A stretch of 64,000 bases of DNA from Glandiceps talaboti. Lineage: Eukaryota > Hemichordata > Enteropneusta > Spengelidae. The stretch is taken from NCBI RefSeq assembly GCF_964340395.1, contig NC_135553.1, forward strand, positions 23,274,449 through 23,338,448, written 5' to 3'. A model generated the notes under the pieces. The model saw only the letters and a program-made list of their open reading frames with translations, was not told where the DNA came from and searched no databases. Below, in pieces: positions 20,842 through 33,770 of this stretch (the first letter of the stretch is position 1; each line of letters opens with the position of its first letter). A program made the position numbers and the translations under genes.

Positions 20842-23575
20842 TGATTCCCTAACAAAATTCACATGACCCGTCCTACTGTTCAGCAGAACAGGTATATTAC
20901 TCCAAAACTGGTATTCAATTGGTTTGCAGTGTTTGGGCATTCAGTTTTTTCTGTGTGCAATCTTGGCGTGGGTTGGGCCAACAAGGCGTCAGTATAAATG
21001 TTTATTGATGCCTTTAAGAATATTCATATAATGAATACAATACCATTGTTATGTGCACATACCTGTATTGTACAACAGCAAATACAAATACACACATCTG
21101 AAAGTTGATGAAAAGTAGCTCAATCCCCAAGAAACTCGAGACACAGCAACCAGATATCCTACAAGGCCGCTAAGCGTGTTCATTACCAAAATGTCAAACT
21201 CAGCTGGTCATTTTGGATCTGCAATTTTCTGTACTCGGCACAGAATAATATGAGTGGGTGTTTGACACTACTTGGTGATACAATACTTCATAGTGTGCAG
21301 TTTTCTGTATAAGATCTATCATGAGAAAAAGTAAGTTAAAAATTTCTAAAATTTACAAATTATAAAAGAAAAGCAAGCTTCATTAGTCTGAAATTGTACA
21401 TTTCACATTCCTAGTATCTTTTAATTAAAAAGAAAAAAATAGAAGCAAAGCCTCTAAGGGCACTCTATTTAAAACTTAGATAATGTATCCTGGTGTCAGC
21501 TTCAGAAATGTAAGTTTTATAAGACCTGCTGACACGTCTTGCAACTATTGAAGTTTGCTCATTTTGTGCAGTAATTAGACTTTTTGGTCATTTTACTAAT
21601 GCAAGCAATATTAACACTTTAATGTAAATTTGCAAAAAAAATGTCAGTTTCATTAAATGTTAATTACTTAGCGTACATTTCGCATTACTACAGCAGGAGG
21701 TAATGACTGAATGAAGCAAAATTAATGATGTGTAAATATCATAGACTTCCGTCCATTCTAAATAGCGAAAAAAACTGTTAGAGAATACTATACTAAGTTT
21801 TCTTGTGATGTCAGTTTTATGACTGATTCAATATCCTAAGGTGATGATATATTTTTCTACCTATCATGTCTTGTAAGTTACAGCTGTTGAATTTTTGACA
21901 TTTTCTGGTGTGGTTTGTCCTTCCTCAGACATTTTAATTGTAATTTGCAGCCATTTCAGAAAACAGTTTAATGTACCTTACAGTTGTAAGTGTGTGGTAA
22001 ACAACATTTTTAAGTACTGCAAATTTGATTACATTGTGGTTTAGTTTCATAGCCCTGCCAGAGCACATCCCTATTAATTATAGATTCAAAATTCATTAGA
22101 AACAAAATGCGAAATTTGTTTAAATATTTAATTTAGACTGCATTCAATTTCATTATTAAGATACTGGATAGTGTAGCTATGAGAAAGTCAATATCACAGG
22201 TGTCATGAGAGAATTATAAAGAAGGGTTTGTTGAAACTAAAAACTATTCATTTGTTAAAAGGTCAGATTTTTGATGGACAGTTCTCATAACAAGGCTTCA
22301 TGAGATTCAGCCATCCATTTTCTGAAGGAAAAGAAATTAATACTGCATTTCTTAAAAACTGACAATGTACATTGTCCTGTGACATTGATGCATGTGACGA
22401 GTAAACTTGAAAAAGGTGATTTGACAATAACTTGGTTGTTTGGGAAAGAAAAGAAAACAACCCCTTTCTTTCGACCCCTTTAAAGATGTCCTCTTTCTTT
22501 TTGACCTCTCCAGAGCAAACTGTAGGCAAAGAAATACTAAGAAACGGCATTTCGTGTTGTAACCTGGAGCAAATTAGTCAATATTTGTTAAGGAAAAGAA
22601 ATGTCAATGTAATTTATTTACACCACCTGAATAGAAATGCTGAGTCGGTACTCGCTCCATAATAGCAAACTTTAAAGAGCTTGCATTTTAAAAAGCCTGT
22701 ATAAACACATGTATTGTTCACACCGCTTGTATTGTTAACCAAATGAGAGACTCTATTATCTTGATGAATGTATTCATCAGTATGCTCAGTTGGCCAAGAA
22801 GCGAGTTCTTTGATATTCAAATCAATGTACCAAATCAATGTCAGTGTTGCAATGGAATGCAATAGACCCTGTAGCAGGACCAGATTGGCAAAGTCTGTAC
22901 ACCCTAAATTATTACAACTGAAACAGAACACCTGAGGTGTCTATATCCTTGGTGAAATACATTTTTTCAGTTTCTGACATGGCTGCCGTGGTTGGTTTTG
23001 ATCTTCTTCCATTTTAGCTTAATTATTATATTTTTTTTTAGTATTCATGAACTGATGCTGTCGAGTTCATAACATACACTAAACCTGAGTGGGTTAGGTG
23101 TAGCTAAAGTTGCAGCACTGTAAACTTTAACTACTGGGGTCTCTCTCCACAAAATTTTAAGTGACCTTGGATGGACAGCTGTACTTTAAAAATTTGTATA
23201 TTTAAAAAAGACCAAAAACTTGTACAAATCTAAAAATTGCAATATTAAGATGTGAAAAACAATGTTGTATTTATATAGAATGACTTGTCTTAGCTGTGTA
23301 ACATATATTGTGCATATTTTTTTGCACATAAAAATCATAATTTTGTAAATTCAAAAATATATCTTTGATCTGGCAGCTGCTGTGATTTAGCAAAGGGAAA
23401 TATAACTGATCTACATGCTAGGCCATGTGGATGGAAATATTCATTTTTCAAGAATTTCGAAACAACGTGTCTTTAACTTTATGGTTTCAACTGTATCTTC
23501 CTTTACCTGACAACTGTGTTGTTCAGGAATTGGCGTGTCGAGTGTCAAGAATAAAGAAATAGAGTGAGAAAAACT
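20842..23575 (+). other. Probable FOXJ1 3' UTR and flank
   Basis: AT-rich and without recognisable coding sequence. The first canonical AATAAA I find on the plus strand after the stop is at about 23550-23555, so the 3' UTR could be up to about 2.7 kb. Earlier non-canonical signals cannot be excluded. Confidence 0.35.
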
Positions 23576-23645
23576 TAAAACTTTGTGTGTTCTATCATAA
23601 ATTCTTTTATTGTGTTTCCATGTATGTGTTTATAGATCAAGTGTA

Positions 23646-23785
23646 AGATATGTATGTATATATGTGTGCGTGTGTATGTATGTATGTATGTATGTATGTA
23701 TGTATGTATGTATGTATGTATGTGTGTGTGTGTGTGTGCATGTATACGGTATGTATGTATGTATGTACGTATGCATGCACACACG
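23646..23785. repeat. (TATG)n/(TG)n microsatellite
   Basis: About 140 bp of TATG tetranucleotides with internal TG runs. All open frames across it are repeat artefacts. Confidence 0.95.
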
Positions 23786-24684
23786 TATGGTACATATTAT
23801 TACCTCCCCCTCTCCCCTCCCCTCTCCAAAACTTTGAAAAATGTAGTTATTTTTGAATGCAACTCCTCTCTCCCTTTACTAGTCTACTTAATGAGAAAAA
23901 TGCTAATTTTTTATTAAAACCACATGGTCAATATAAATGTGTCAGATGTGTTCAGAAAGTGTTTTGTTATAAAATCTCTCTAATCTTACTGTACAAAGAT
24001 TTATAGACTATACAGTATACAGATAGGGGGATTTAAATCAGTTGAGATGATTACAAAACCTTGGGGGCAAAACCCAATTCCCAGGAGCCCAGCTAAAGAC
24101 CTTATTTCTATACAAGAAAAATTCATGATGTCATAGTTGTTGTTTAGGTTGCCAAGACAACCAAACCATACATCTGTTGCAATCAAGTTACTCAAGGTCC
24201 CCCCCCCCCCTATGTGCATGTGATCATGTAATCAACATTGTTGTTTGTGTCGATCGTCATACCAACAAGTTGTTTCATAGTTTCAGTCTTTATTATGGTT
24301 GCTTGAGTCATAGCTGACATTTACAATCAGATAAGTCATCTTGTGTAAATACGGAAAATACAACAATGTTCTGTCAAGTGCTGATCACTATCTATGACAT
24401 AGACACACCCCTCCTGTATTACCAAAACATGTCAAATATGTAGACTGACAAATAGCTGGTACATTTCACATTTTAAGTATATCCATTATGCAATATATAC
24501 CACCTGAATATAACCCCTCCTTGGCACAAATATACATATTATTGCTTAGATTGTTGGTTTTTTGTTTTGTGACACGAACCCTGCTACTACAAATTTTAAT
24601 GTATCAATATACTAATATACTATGTGTACTATATACTCTCTACTAAAAGTGTTCTTTCCAAAAGGTAGGGGAAATATCATCAAG

Positions 24685-24904
24685 TCAAAACGTTGTTATA
24701 TTTAGACTGTAGGCAAGGAAAACAACAACAATCTAAGACATATGCTACGTGCCCCTACCGGGTAGTCTATCTGTGGTCTCAAATCTCTTCTCAACAGAGA
24801 TTTTGAAATTAGAAGCCAAGGACCACCTCTAGATCACAGGGGCGTGTAATATTGCATAGATTGTTGTTTTCCAGGTCTACAGACTAAATATAACAACCTT
24901 TTGA
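24685..24904. mobile_element. Foldback element (about 220 bp)
   Basis: The left end TCAAAACGTTGTTATATTTAG matches the reverse-complemented right end TTCAAAAGGTTGTTATATTTAG. Further inside, GGAAAACAACAACAATCTA pairs with TAGATTGTTGTTTTCC. The terminal block contains TAGACTGTAG, resembling the Mutator-like elements near the left end of the window. Target duplication not clear. Confidence 0.55.
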
Positions 24905-25285
24905 ATATATATTCCTACCTGTATAGGGAAAGAGAGAAGGGAAGACACGATTGTCGACCCTGTATGAACTCCTCTGTACGTCTAGCTATTTTGAATAACC
25001 CGCTCGTTGCCGATTGGCTGCTCGAACTACGCCTACGTAAAAAAGACCCCCTAGCTTATCTGAAGATTAGACGCATAGCTACAGTAAGGAATGACATATA
25101 ATGAAAGAATATTCTTCGCTGTTTTAATGCACTCGATTTTTTTTTAAAGAAACGAAAAACGCAATCAAATCATACAAACCGGTTACCGTGTCAAACACTC
25201 TATAGTGCATCTGCTTAGTACATCAAAATCATAAGATTCGTGTCTGAACAATTCAAAAATTCAAAAATAACAAACAATAAAAAAA

Positions 25286-25380
25286 TCATAATTTCATAAT
25301 TACGACAATCAAAAAGTCGTAATTACGAGAAAAAAGTCGTAATTACGAGAATTGAAATCTCGTAATTACGAGATTTTAAA
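25286..25380. repeat. Clustered TCGTAATTACGA palindromes
   Basis: Four closely spaced copies or partial copies of a palindrome centred on GTAATTAC. Two are direct (GTCGTAATTACGAG) and one is in the inverted context CTCGTAATTACGAG, separated by A-rich spacers. Probably a small foldback or satellite remnant. Confidence 0.5.
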
Positions 25381-26760
25381 TTTTATTTTTTTCCTTACAA
25401 CTTGGCACTAATACGCTTCCATAAGTGTCAGATTCACAGTCACATGTGAGCTAATATTCCATTCCACCATTTCCAGGATGGTGATATTCTAGTCTAATAT
25501 GGCTGTCCGAGTCGACAATAAGACCTTCAAATCCCCCGGAAGCATCACTACTTTATGGGCCACCAAAAATGAAATTAATTTCAGTATACACAGATTCACA
25601 GTTTGACACAGTAAAAATGCATTTGTATTGGAAATCGTATAAGTATACTCAACAGGAAGCTGTCGTAAACTTTTCGAGATCCATGGTTCCGGGTTTAGTG
25701 ATGGCCGTGCTTCTAATTTTGAAATGTAGCGGTAATCTGACGTCATTAGTCAACGCCTCTTTCTTGGCCAATCAGCAGTGAACATTAGACGGCTATGTCA
25801 TTTGACCTGCCTTTGACATACAGAGGACTTTATACAGCGCCCGCTCATTGTAAAAGGTCTATTTTTATCGTTACAAAAGCATTTTTGCCCCCCAGTGATA
25901 GTGTATAAGTTTACTTGGCACATATTCTTCATGCAGGTATGTTTTTGTTGCAAATGTGCATGTTTTATTCAAATTTGAAAGGTTACGAAGAAAGATGACC
26001 CGGAAGATGACCACCCTTCTCATATTTATAGTATACGTAGTACTATAGATATCGATACATTTGTAGCAGCAAGATTCGTATGATATTTTCCTAAGAAAAC
26101 GGAAATCTAAGCAATAATACATGCCCCTGTGCTCTAGATCACAACTAGATCACAACCAGAATCTACCCTCTAGTGTAAATATGGAGTATGGTCCTGCATT
26201 GTTACAAGGCTGGAGTTTTTGATCACATTCCACACTAAAGTTCTTAAAATAGAACTCTGGGGGCAAAAAAAGATGAACAAGCATGAACAAATTGACTTTC
26301 AACAGGCTATACTAATTGAACAGATCAAATTACACAAGGCTCTATAGACCTATTCAAGATCTTTTTGCTACTTAAAGGTATTTGAAGAAGATGGAAACTT
26401 GTATTTACACAACATGTTGTTCACCCTGGTCTTCAAGTAGTGGAAGCTTGCATGCACAAGATGGTTGAGGCTTCTTGTATTGGTCAGAGTACATTTTCAG
26501 TAGCATGGAATCTGTAGTGGCACAGTTCTTATAGCCTAGAGACTTTTCTGGTGGTGTTTCTCAAGACGCTCACGGTGTGGAGAGCTTCTAGAGATATAGC
26601 ACCAAGACAGCTATAGTCTCTCGGTTATCAGCCACAGTCACTTGTGAACTTATTCCATTCCAGGACTGTGATGATTGTAATACAAAATAATGATGTTTAT
26701 TATAGGTATTTGCGATATTCAAAAAATACCGGTACCGTTACCGTGAAATATTTATTTTTA

Positions 26761-26853
26761 TTAGCCCTGAATCCACGCGATTCAGGATTTTGAATTCTGA
26801 GGGGAAAATCAAAATCAAATTTCAAAATCCTTGATCACCTGGATTCTAGGCTA
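26761..26853. repeat. Degenerate inverted repeat (about 93 bp)
   Basis: Left TTAGCCCTGAATCC and GGATTTTGAATT pair imperfectly with right blocks that reverse-complement to TAGCCTAGAATCC and GGATTTTGAAATT. Likely an old foldback MITE. Confidence 0.4.
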
Positions 26854-28636
26854 CTTGGCGAAGAGAACAGTTTAACGGCTTTAACAAGACCGTAAGTTTC
26901 GATTGTTCTACTTTTTGGTTTTGAGGATTCATTTGGAATATTTTGGTGAACCTTTGTAATAATTGAAAATTGAAGTGATCTATTAATGAATATGTGATCT
27001 GAGTTTCTAAAGGATTCTGAAAACTCAATGAACTTCTGAACTAGTTCAGAGGGAAAGACTTCTATTAAAGGTACATTACAGCCGAAGTGGTAAAATTACT
27101 AGTACCAACCCGATGTACACATGAATTTAATTGAGAAACTATTTTGCCATAGGCTGGTACACTGTACAATCACAGTGTCTGATTACAAAGTTTAGTTACA
27201 ATAGATACACATGGCCTGGGTCCATTGCAATGTATAATCTATTTTTAGATAAAAGGTGAGTGGACACAGTCACAACAAAATTCAGCACATTTCTAAAAAC
27301 ATTCTGATAAACATTTGACCTAGTTCATATCACTTGATCATGGGCCTGTCAACTTTTATCTGAAGTACTTGAACAAAAGAATTCCAATGCTGGGTATTAC
27401 ACTCTAGGTTGTCCAGAGGCAAACCATCTAGGGTTCAGAGTTCAAATCCATAAAGTCTCCATGAACTTAAATGTGTGAGAAAAATCTATTGAGCATGATA
27501 ATTAAAGCAGTAATTAAAATTTTTTATGAGATTTGGGAAATAAAGACATAATAGCTGATATTGGACAATTTTAGATAATATTTATGCAGTGGTACACTTA
27601 CAATAAATAACACTCTTGGGACTTGTCATCATAAAGGCATACCCCCTAAACAAAATGGTTGATTCCTAATTGTGTATTCATAAATTATGTAAATTTGCTG
27701 ATGTCATCACTGACTGACATGCTATGTATACTTTACTTGTCCAATATTTGCATATTAAGATGACAAATATGGTGCAATAACTCTTTTCATTAGAAGTCTG
27801 AGTTTCAGTGAAGAGTGACAAATTGAAGGCTTTCCTAGAAAATAACAGGTTTCAAGGATATTCCTTACGCAACAAATTTGAATATTCGTGATTCAGCTGT
27901 GTGCTATCTGGTGCATAGTAAACAGGATATTCCTATCATGAGATAGTTAGCATCCTGCACAAAAAACACGAGCCAAGAGACTTGTTGTGGTCTACCTATC
28001 CTACCTGAAATTAGCCAATAATTTGATAGCTTGCAGTGACAAGTATCAGAGCCAAGGATAGCACTATAATTATTAAAAAAAACAGTTTCCAGAATTAATT
28101 TCTATAAACTCTTGAAAAATTGAACACATTCAGAAAATTGAAAGACATCACAAAGAAATACCAAGTCAGTTGATTGAGACTTGGAGAAACGCTATTTATT
28201 GAATAGGTAGCACTGTACAATATTTATACCGTAGGGATTATGTTGTATTTTTCTGAACTAACAAAAGAATTGTAATGAGATGGATAAAAAGTTATACACT
28301 ATAGAATATTTTTTTTAATGAAATAGTATTACAATGGAACCAAGAGTGCAACTTTTCCTTTGGGAATTAAGACACAACTTCAATGACTGACTTCTTCTTC
28401 CCTAGTGAAATCATATCTTGGCTAGCTTCTTGTTTTCTTCTGTCAATTCTTTCAAGATAATTAGAATAATGTTCATTGATACACAACCAAATTACTTTTT
28501 TTTCCTGTCTACGTTGAAGTTCCAATCTTATGGACCTGCTTACTGAAATTCTTTTTAAAGAATGATGTCGAAATGTGTCATTAAAAATACAAGTGTATGG
28601 TGGCCTAAAGGCTGGCTATGATGGAAATTGTTATAA

Positions 28637-28994
28637 GGCCAAATGAAAAAATTTGTTTGATTCCAGTTATCCAACCCCACCTAGTTTTTCGCGCCAACCC
28701 TAAAACTTTTTTTACATATTCGAGAAAATTGTGAAGTCTCACAAGAAATAGTGGGTGCGGAAACTGACATCAACTTAAAAACACAAATTAAAACTGTTCT
28801 TCCAATCTGCAATAGCTGTACCTCTGATAGGAAGAAATAAACAATACAGAGACCATTTGGAAAACAATAGAAAATCTGAACTAGACACTCACACATGAAA
28901 AAAAATATAAAATAAAATAAAATAAAAAATCTACCTACCCCACCTTTTTGAACATTGAATGTAATCAGAACCACAGAATGGTTTTTTTCATGCC
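28637..28994. mobile_element. Harbinger-like non-autonomous element, subfamily 1 (358 bp)
   Basis: Starts GGCCAAATGAAAAAAT and ends with a segment that reverse-complements to GGCATGAAAAAAA. Flanked by TAA at 28634-28636 and 28995-28997. It shares its whole interior with the inverted copy at 43159-43526. The frame 28681-29004 on the minus strand is only this repeat read through. Confidence 0.7.
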
Positions 28995-31086
28995 TAATCG
29001 TCAATATTTTCTGGCGAAATGATCTTATAATTTAATAATTTTATAATGATCTTATGATTTTAATGATCTTTCTTTCATTTTGGTTTGGTTTAATTTTTTT
29101 TTTTACAAATGAAATTATTTATTTGTCATTGATCGATAAGATTTTATCCTGTCTCAAAAAAAAAAAATTTAACCAGAAAATGTTATAATGATTTTCATCA
29201 TTGGCAGCCTTACACTCCCATACAAGTGTAATGTATTAACTCGTTCATTCAAGGATATAGTAACCAGGGATGAATCCATTAACCAACAGGGTGTTTTTAT
29301 GATTATCCCTGGCAATGCCTATAAAACATGGCACTGTAACAAAACCAGGCAACTATATGTATAAACTGGGTCTGGTGGTGGTGATGATTGAAAGAGTAGT
29401 TGTTAGGTACTGTAGGTCTTTCAAAATCAATTGGTTGGCTAAAATATTTTTTCCATCATCACTCCCCCTTTCCCAATTATATACAATTTGAAAATGTAAA
29501 TGACCCCCACCCCCCACCCCACCCCACAAAATATATCTCTCCCAACCATTTATCTATTGTTTTTGGTCTGTCTTCAATTTTTCAGAGGAAAGATTTTTTT
29601 TTAAATTTATGTTTGATTTTTGATTTTTGATTTTTGATTTTTTTTTTTTTTTTTTTTTTTTGGGGGGGGGATAATGCAAAATTGAATAGATAAATAGATA
29701 TTATAAAGCTAGATCACTTCTGTGTCATTACATCTATACTTCACAAATGTATATACAGCAGACTGCATAGTACATCTATATCAGTATAAGGGGGGGGGTT
29801 GTATGTTATGTACATGTTTGTATGGTAGTTATTCTGTTTGTAATAATTTGTACTAAAACATATCTGTATTATACAAGAAGATGGAATTATGAGTTAATTA
29901 CACACAGATAAAATTGTGTTTTAAAAGACTTCACTAAATCATTTGATGAAGGTATCTAGTTTTATTATAATAATTTTTCCCAATATGCCCTGAGGAATGA
30001 TGACATCAGGAAGCTATAATGTATAAAACACAGTCCCTGCGTGATATCCTGGTTTTAATAGCTTAATCAGCACAAATATTATAATGAGATTCCACTGTCC
30101 TTGGTGATAGGTAGATAACACCACACCTTAGATTAGACTGACAGTCAAGTATTTAGGGGTGTTTTTTTATCACTGACTTGACAAGGAAATACTAATTAGT
30201 CCCTCTAGTGTAAACACTTCTTCTCATTTGTACCTCCATGCTTTGTACAATTCAACCTGTGGCAGGATGCATTTGATATGTTCACTCACTGTATCTCCTC
30301 TGCTTTGTTTTCCTACGCAGTGACAAACGAGAGCATTGCTCTCCATTCAGCTTGATATTACGATGACGAAATTAATTACCTAGCAGCTCTTAATGGTTTA
30401 AGAGTTGCGTGGGTGATATAGTTCATGGTTGTCCATGTGCTGCCAAGTTATTACCCACAGGAACATGGTATAGCAATTCAAAGTCACAGAGTGTCGTATT
30501 TCAAGTGTGTTTTTTTTTTATGTGTAAGATGAAGTTTGCCTACAGGGCATTCTGTTTCTTTTCATTTTAATAGTAACTGAAGGATAAATTGTATATGATG
30601 GGAAATCTAGCTGAGAATATCAACCCTGTTTTTGTTTCATGTTGAATGAATGAATTAATATATTAATAATCAGATATCGCTGAGGAATAACACTTGTTGC
30701 CAAAACTGGATAGGCAGCCCATATAAATATTACAACCTACAAGTGTTGAAGTATGACAATATTTGGTATTTGTAATTCATAATGGTGTGGCATACTAGTG
30801 ATGTAGTTTGAGACACTACTCTGTGAAAACATTACATATGAACAAAATTACATGTTGAAACTAGAAAAAAAAAAGGAAGCTTCAATTTTTTTAATGTTTT
30901 TGACACAAGTACTAAAGAATTGTAATAGAATGGTGAATGTAATCTTGTGCCGGAAGGAAATTTTCATTCAAGGCATGAATAGCACTAAAATTTGTAAGCT
31001 GCTAGCGTGACGACGTATTCCTAAGAAGCATATGTGTTCAATGTCAGTGTGACCTAATTCTCTCATTTCTGAATCTTGTCATAATA

Positions 31087-31600
31087 GGCCAAATAAAAAA
31101 AATGTGTGTTTCAGATAACCTGACTGACTCTACGTAAGTTAAAAGCCACCGACCCTAACAATTTTTTTTACATCGAAAATGGGGAAAGTAATAGAATTTA
31201 CTATTTCCATTTAAATTTCAACATTTTTTTACATTAAGGTAAAATGGCAACACTAACCTTCTATTTCCATTCAATTTTTATTTTGTCAAAGTATCTTTGG
31301 TCATCTTTTTAAATATCATATTCCAGAGAAGCAGATGATGTTTGACTGTAAGTTGAACACTACAGTCTGCATTTTGTGTTTGTGTATTTCACGCATAATT
31401 GTCTCCCTAAATTTACTTCTTTTACACCTCATCAAATTATTACAGAAGTATTGCGACCAACAAGTATCTAAATTGTCTTAGGGTCGAAGCAATTTCACAA
31501 AAAATGAAATAAAATAAAATAAAATTCCGACCTACCTACCCTATTTTCTGAAGTCATTATGTTATAAGAAACCGTGACACATTTGTTATATTTGCTTAAG
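31087..31600. mobile_element. Diverged Harbinger-like element
   Basis: It begins GGCCAAATAAAAAAAATGTG and carries CGACCCTAACA and, near 31525, TAAAATAAAATTCCGACC...CTACCC, which match the two ends of subfamily 1. The interior is largely different and the right terminus is unclear. Confidence 0.35.
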
Positions 31601-32365
31601 GGCATGGGAACTATCACCAGGCAGTATAAAAAGATGTATATTATATTAAAATACATGATGTGTTCTGAAAAATTATTTTCTTAAAGCTAGTCAGTCGATA
31701 TATTCATAACTGTGTCAGGCATATTGATTTCTGTTTTCTACATTTTGAAGTGTTTCGATCCAATTTTGGCCCTCATATTGAATTCTGTTCAAACTAGGAA
31801 GAAAAAAAAATAGCTGTTAATTGACAGCAAACTTGAAGAAAACACATTTCCTTTGTTGAGTGGTAAAAGGAGAAAAAGATTCTTCAAACAGTTTTTGTCC
31901 TTATTTACACAAAAGTGATTATGTTATGAAATCAATTTTCAAGAAAAAGTATTTCCATACATAATAACTCTAGTAAGTGAACAAATAAACTAAGTAGTTT
32001 TAGTATATACTGATTATCATAGGCATTTTGTTGACTCAGAAAGACACTGGAAAAAGATCAATACAATGTAAAATAAATGCTGTAGGAAAAATTTATTTTA
32101 CAGGAAATGTTATATCTTCCAGGTGTATTGTTAGTAAATAATTCAATCGGGCAAACGGGGAAACAAATAAATGATACATATACACACAATTAAAATAGGG
32201 GCAATTTTTAAACGTGGCCATAAACATTACAAGTTTAGATAAAATCAAATTTTATCTACTGTTTACATATATTAATTTTGATAATCATTCACTCAACATA
32301 ACAGAGTTGTGAAATTAAAGAAAAAATGAAAACAGAAAATTGAGGGTGAGAGAAGAGACTAGTTA

Positions 32366-33770
32366 AGCCAGTATGTCAAGTCAGATAGCCAAGTCTGTGG
32401 GCTATAGTGTCAAGTCAGTATGTCAAGTCAGATAGCCAAGTCTCTGGGCTATAGTGTCAAGTCAGTATGTCAAGTCAGATAGCCAAGTCTCTGGGCTATA
32501 CTGTCAAGTCAGTATGTCAAGTCAGATAGCCAAGTCTGTGGGCTATACTGTCAAGCCAGTATGTCAAGTCAGATAGCCAAGTCTCTGGGCTTTTCTGTCA
32601 AGTCAGTATGTCAAGTCAGATAGCCAAGTCTCTGGGCTATACTGTCAAGTCAGTATGTCAAGTCAGATAGCCAAGTCTCTGGGCTATAGTGTCAAGTCAG
32701 TATGTCAAGTCAGATAGCCAAGTCTCTGGGCTATACTGTCAAGTCAGTATGTCAAGTCAGATAGCCAAGTCTCTGAGCTATACTGTCAAGCCAGTATGTC
32801 AAGTCAGATAGCCATGTCTCTGGACTATACTGTCAAGCCAGTATGTCAAGTCAGATAGCCAAGTCTTTGGGCTATACTGTCAAGTCAGTATGTCAAGTCA
32901 GATAGCCAAGTCTCTGAGCTATACTGTCAAGCCAGTATGTCAAGTCAGATAGCCATGTCTCTGGGCTATACTGTCAAGTCAGTATGTCAAGTCAGATAGC
33001 CAAGTCTTTGGGCTATACTGTCAAGTCAGTATGTCAAGTCAGATAGCCAAGTCTCTGAGCTATACTGTCAAGCCAGTATGTCAAGTCAGATAGCCATGTC
33101 TCTGGACTATACTGTCAAGCCAGTATGTCAAGTCAGATAGCCAAGTCTTTGGGCTATACTGTCAAGTCAGTATGTCAAGTCAGATAGCCAAGTCTCTGGG
33201 CTATACTGTCAAGCCCAGTATGTCAAGTCAGATAGCCAAGTCTCTGGGCTATAGTGTCAAGTCAGTATGTCAAGTCAGATAGCCAAGTCTTTGGGCTATA
33301 CTGTCAAGTCAGTATATCAAGTCAGATAGCCAAGTCTCTGGGCTATACTGTCAAGTCAGTATATCAAGTCAGATAGCCAAGTCTTTGGGCTATACTGTCA
33401 AGTCAGTATATCAAGTCAGATAGCCAAGTCTCTGGGCTATACTGTCAAGCCAGTATGTCGAGTCAGATAGCCAAGTCTCTGGGCTATAGTGTCAAGCTAG
33501 TATGTCAAGTCAGATAGCCAAGTCTCTGGGCTATACTGTCAAGCTCGTATGTCAAGTCAGATAGCCAAGTCTCTGGGTTATGCCGTCAAGCCAGTATGTC
33601 AATTGTCAGATAGCCAAGTCTCTGGGCTAGTGTCAAGCCCAGTATGTCAAGTCAGATAGCCAAGTCTGTGGGCTATACTGTCAAGCCAGTATGTCAAGTC
33701 AAATAGCCAAGTCTGTGGGCTATACTGTCAAGCCAGTATGTCAAGTCAGATTGCCAAGTCTCTGGGCTAA
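32366..33770. repeat. 47-bp minisatellite, about 30 copies
   Basis: The tandem unit contains GTCAGTATGTCAAGTCAGAT, AGCCAAGTCT and CTGGGCTATACTGTCAA. Variants (GTCAG/GCCAG, CTCTG/CTTTG/CTGTG, TACTG/TAGTG) occur in blocks, giving higher-order patterns of two to four units around 32,760-33,180. Indels of 1-4 bp cluster towards the right end. No coding capacity. Confidence 0.97.

Larger units (their letters stand above)
23786..28633. other. Gene-poor spacer
   Basis: No protein gene recognised. CCAAT-box-like motifs occur at about 25010-25020 (reverse, GATTGGCTG) and 25762-25770 (GGCCAATCAG), with slightly raised CpG around 24940-25080. This could mark an unseen promoter, but no convincing exon follows. 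Foldback elements are listed separately. Confidence 0.45.

Noticed and set aside
25499-25609. Short frame MAVRVDNKTFKSPGSITTLW… near CCAAT-like motifs
   Set aside because: Only 37 codons, no match recognised and no clear donor; kept only as part of the spacer description.
28681-29004. 107-codon frame sharing a peptide with the frame at 43251-43448
   Set aside because: The shared sequence is due to two copies of a non-autonomous Harbinger-like element; no transposase motif is present.
32366-33770. CRISPR-like array of regularly spaced repeats
   Set aside because: Units are contiguous with no unique spacers and the DNA is clearly from an animal genome; it is a minisatellite.
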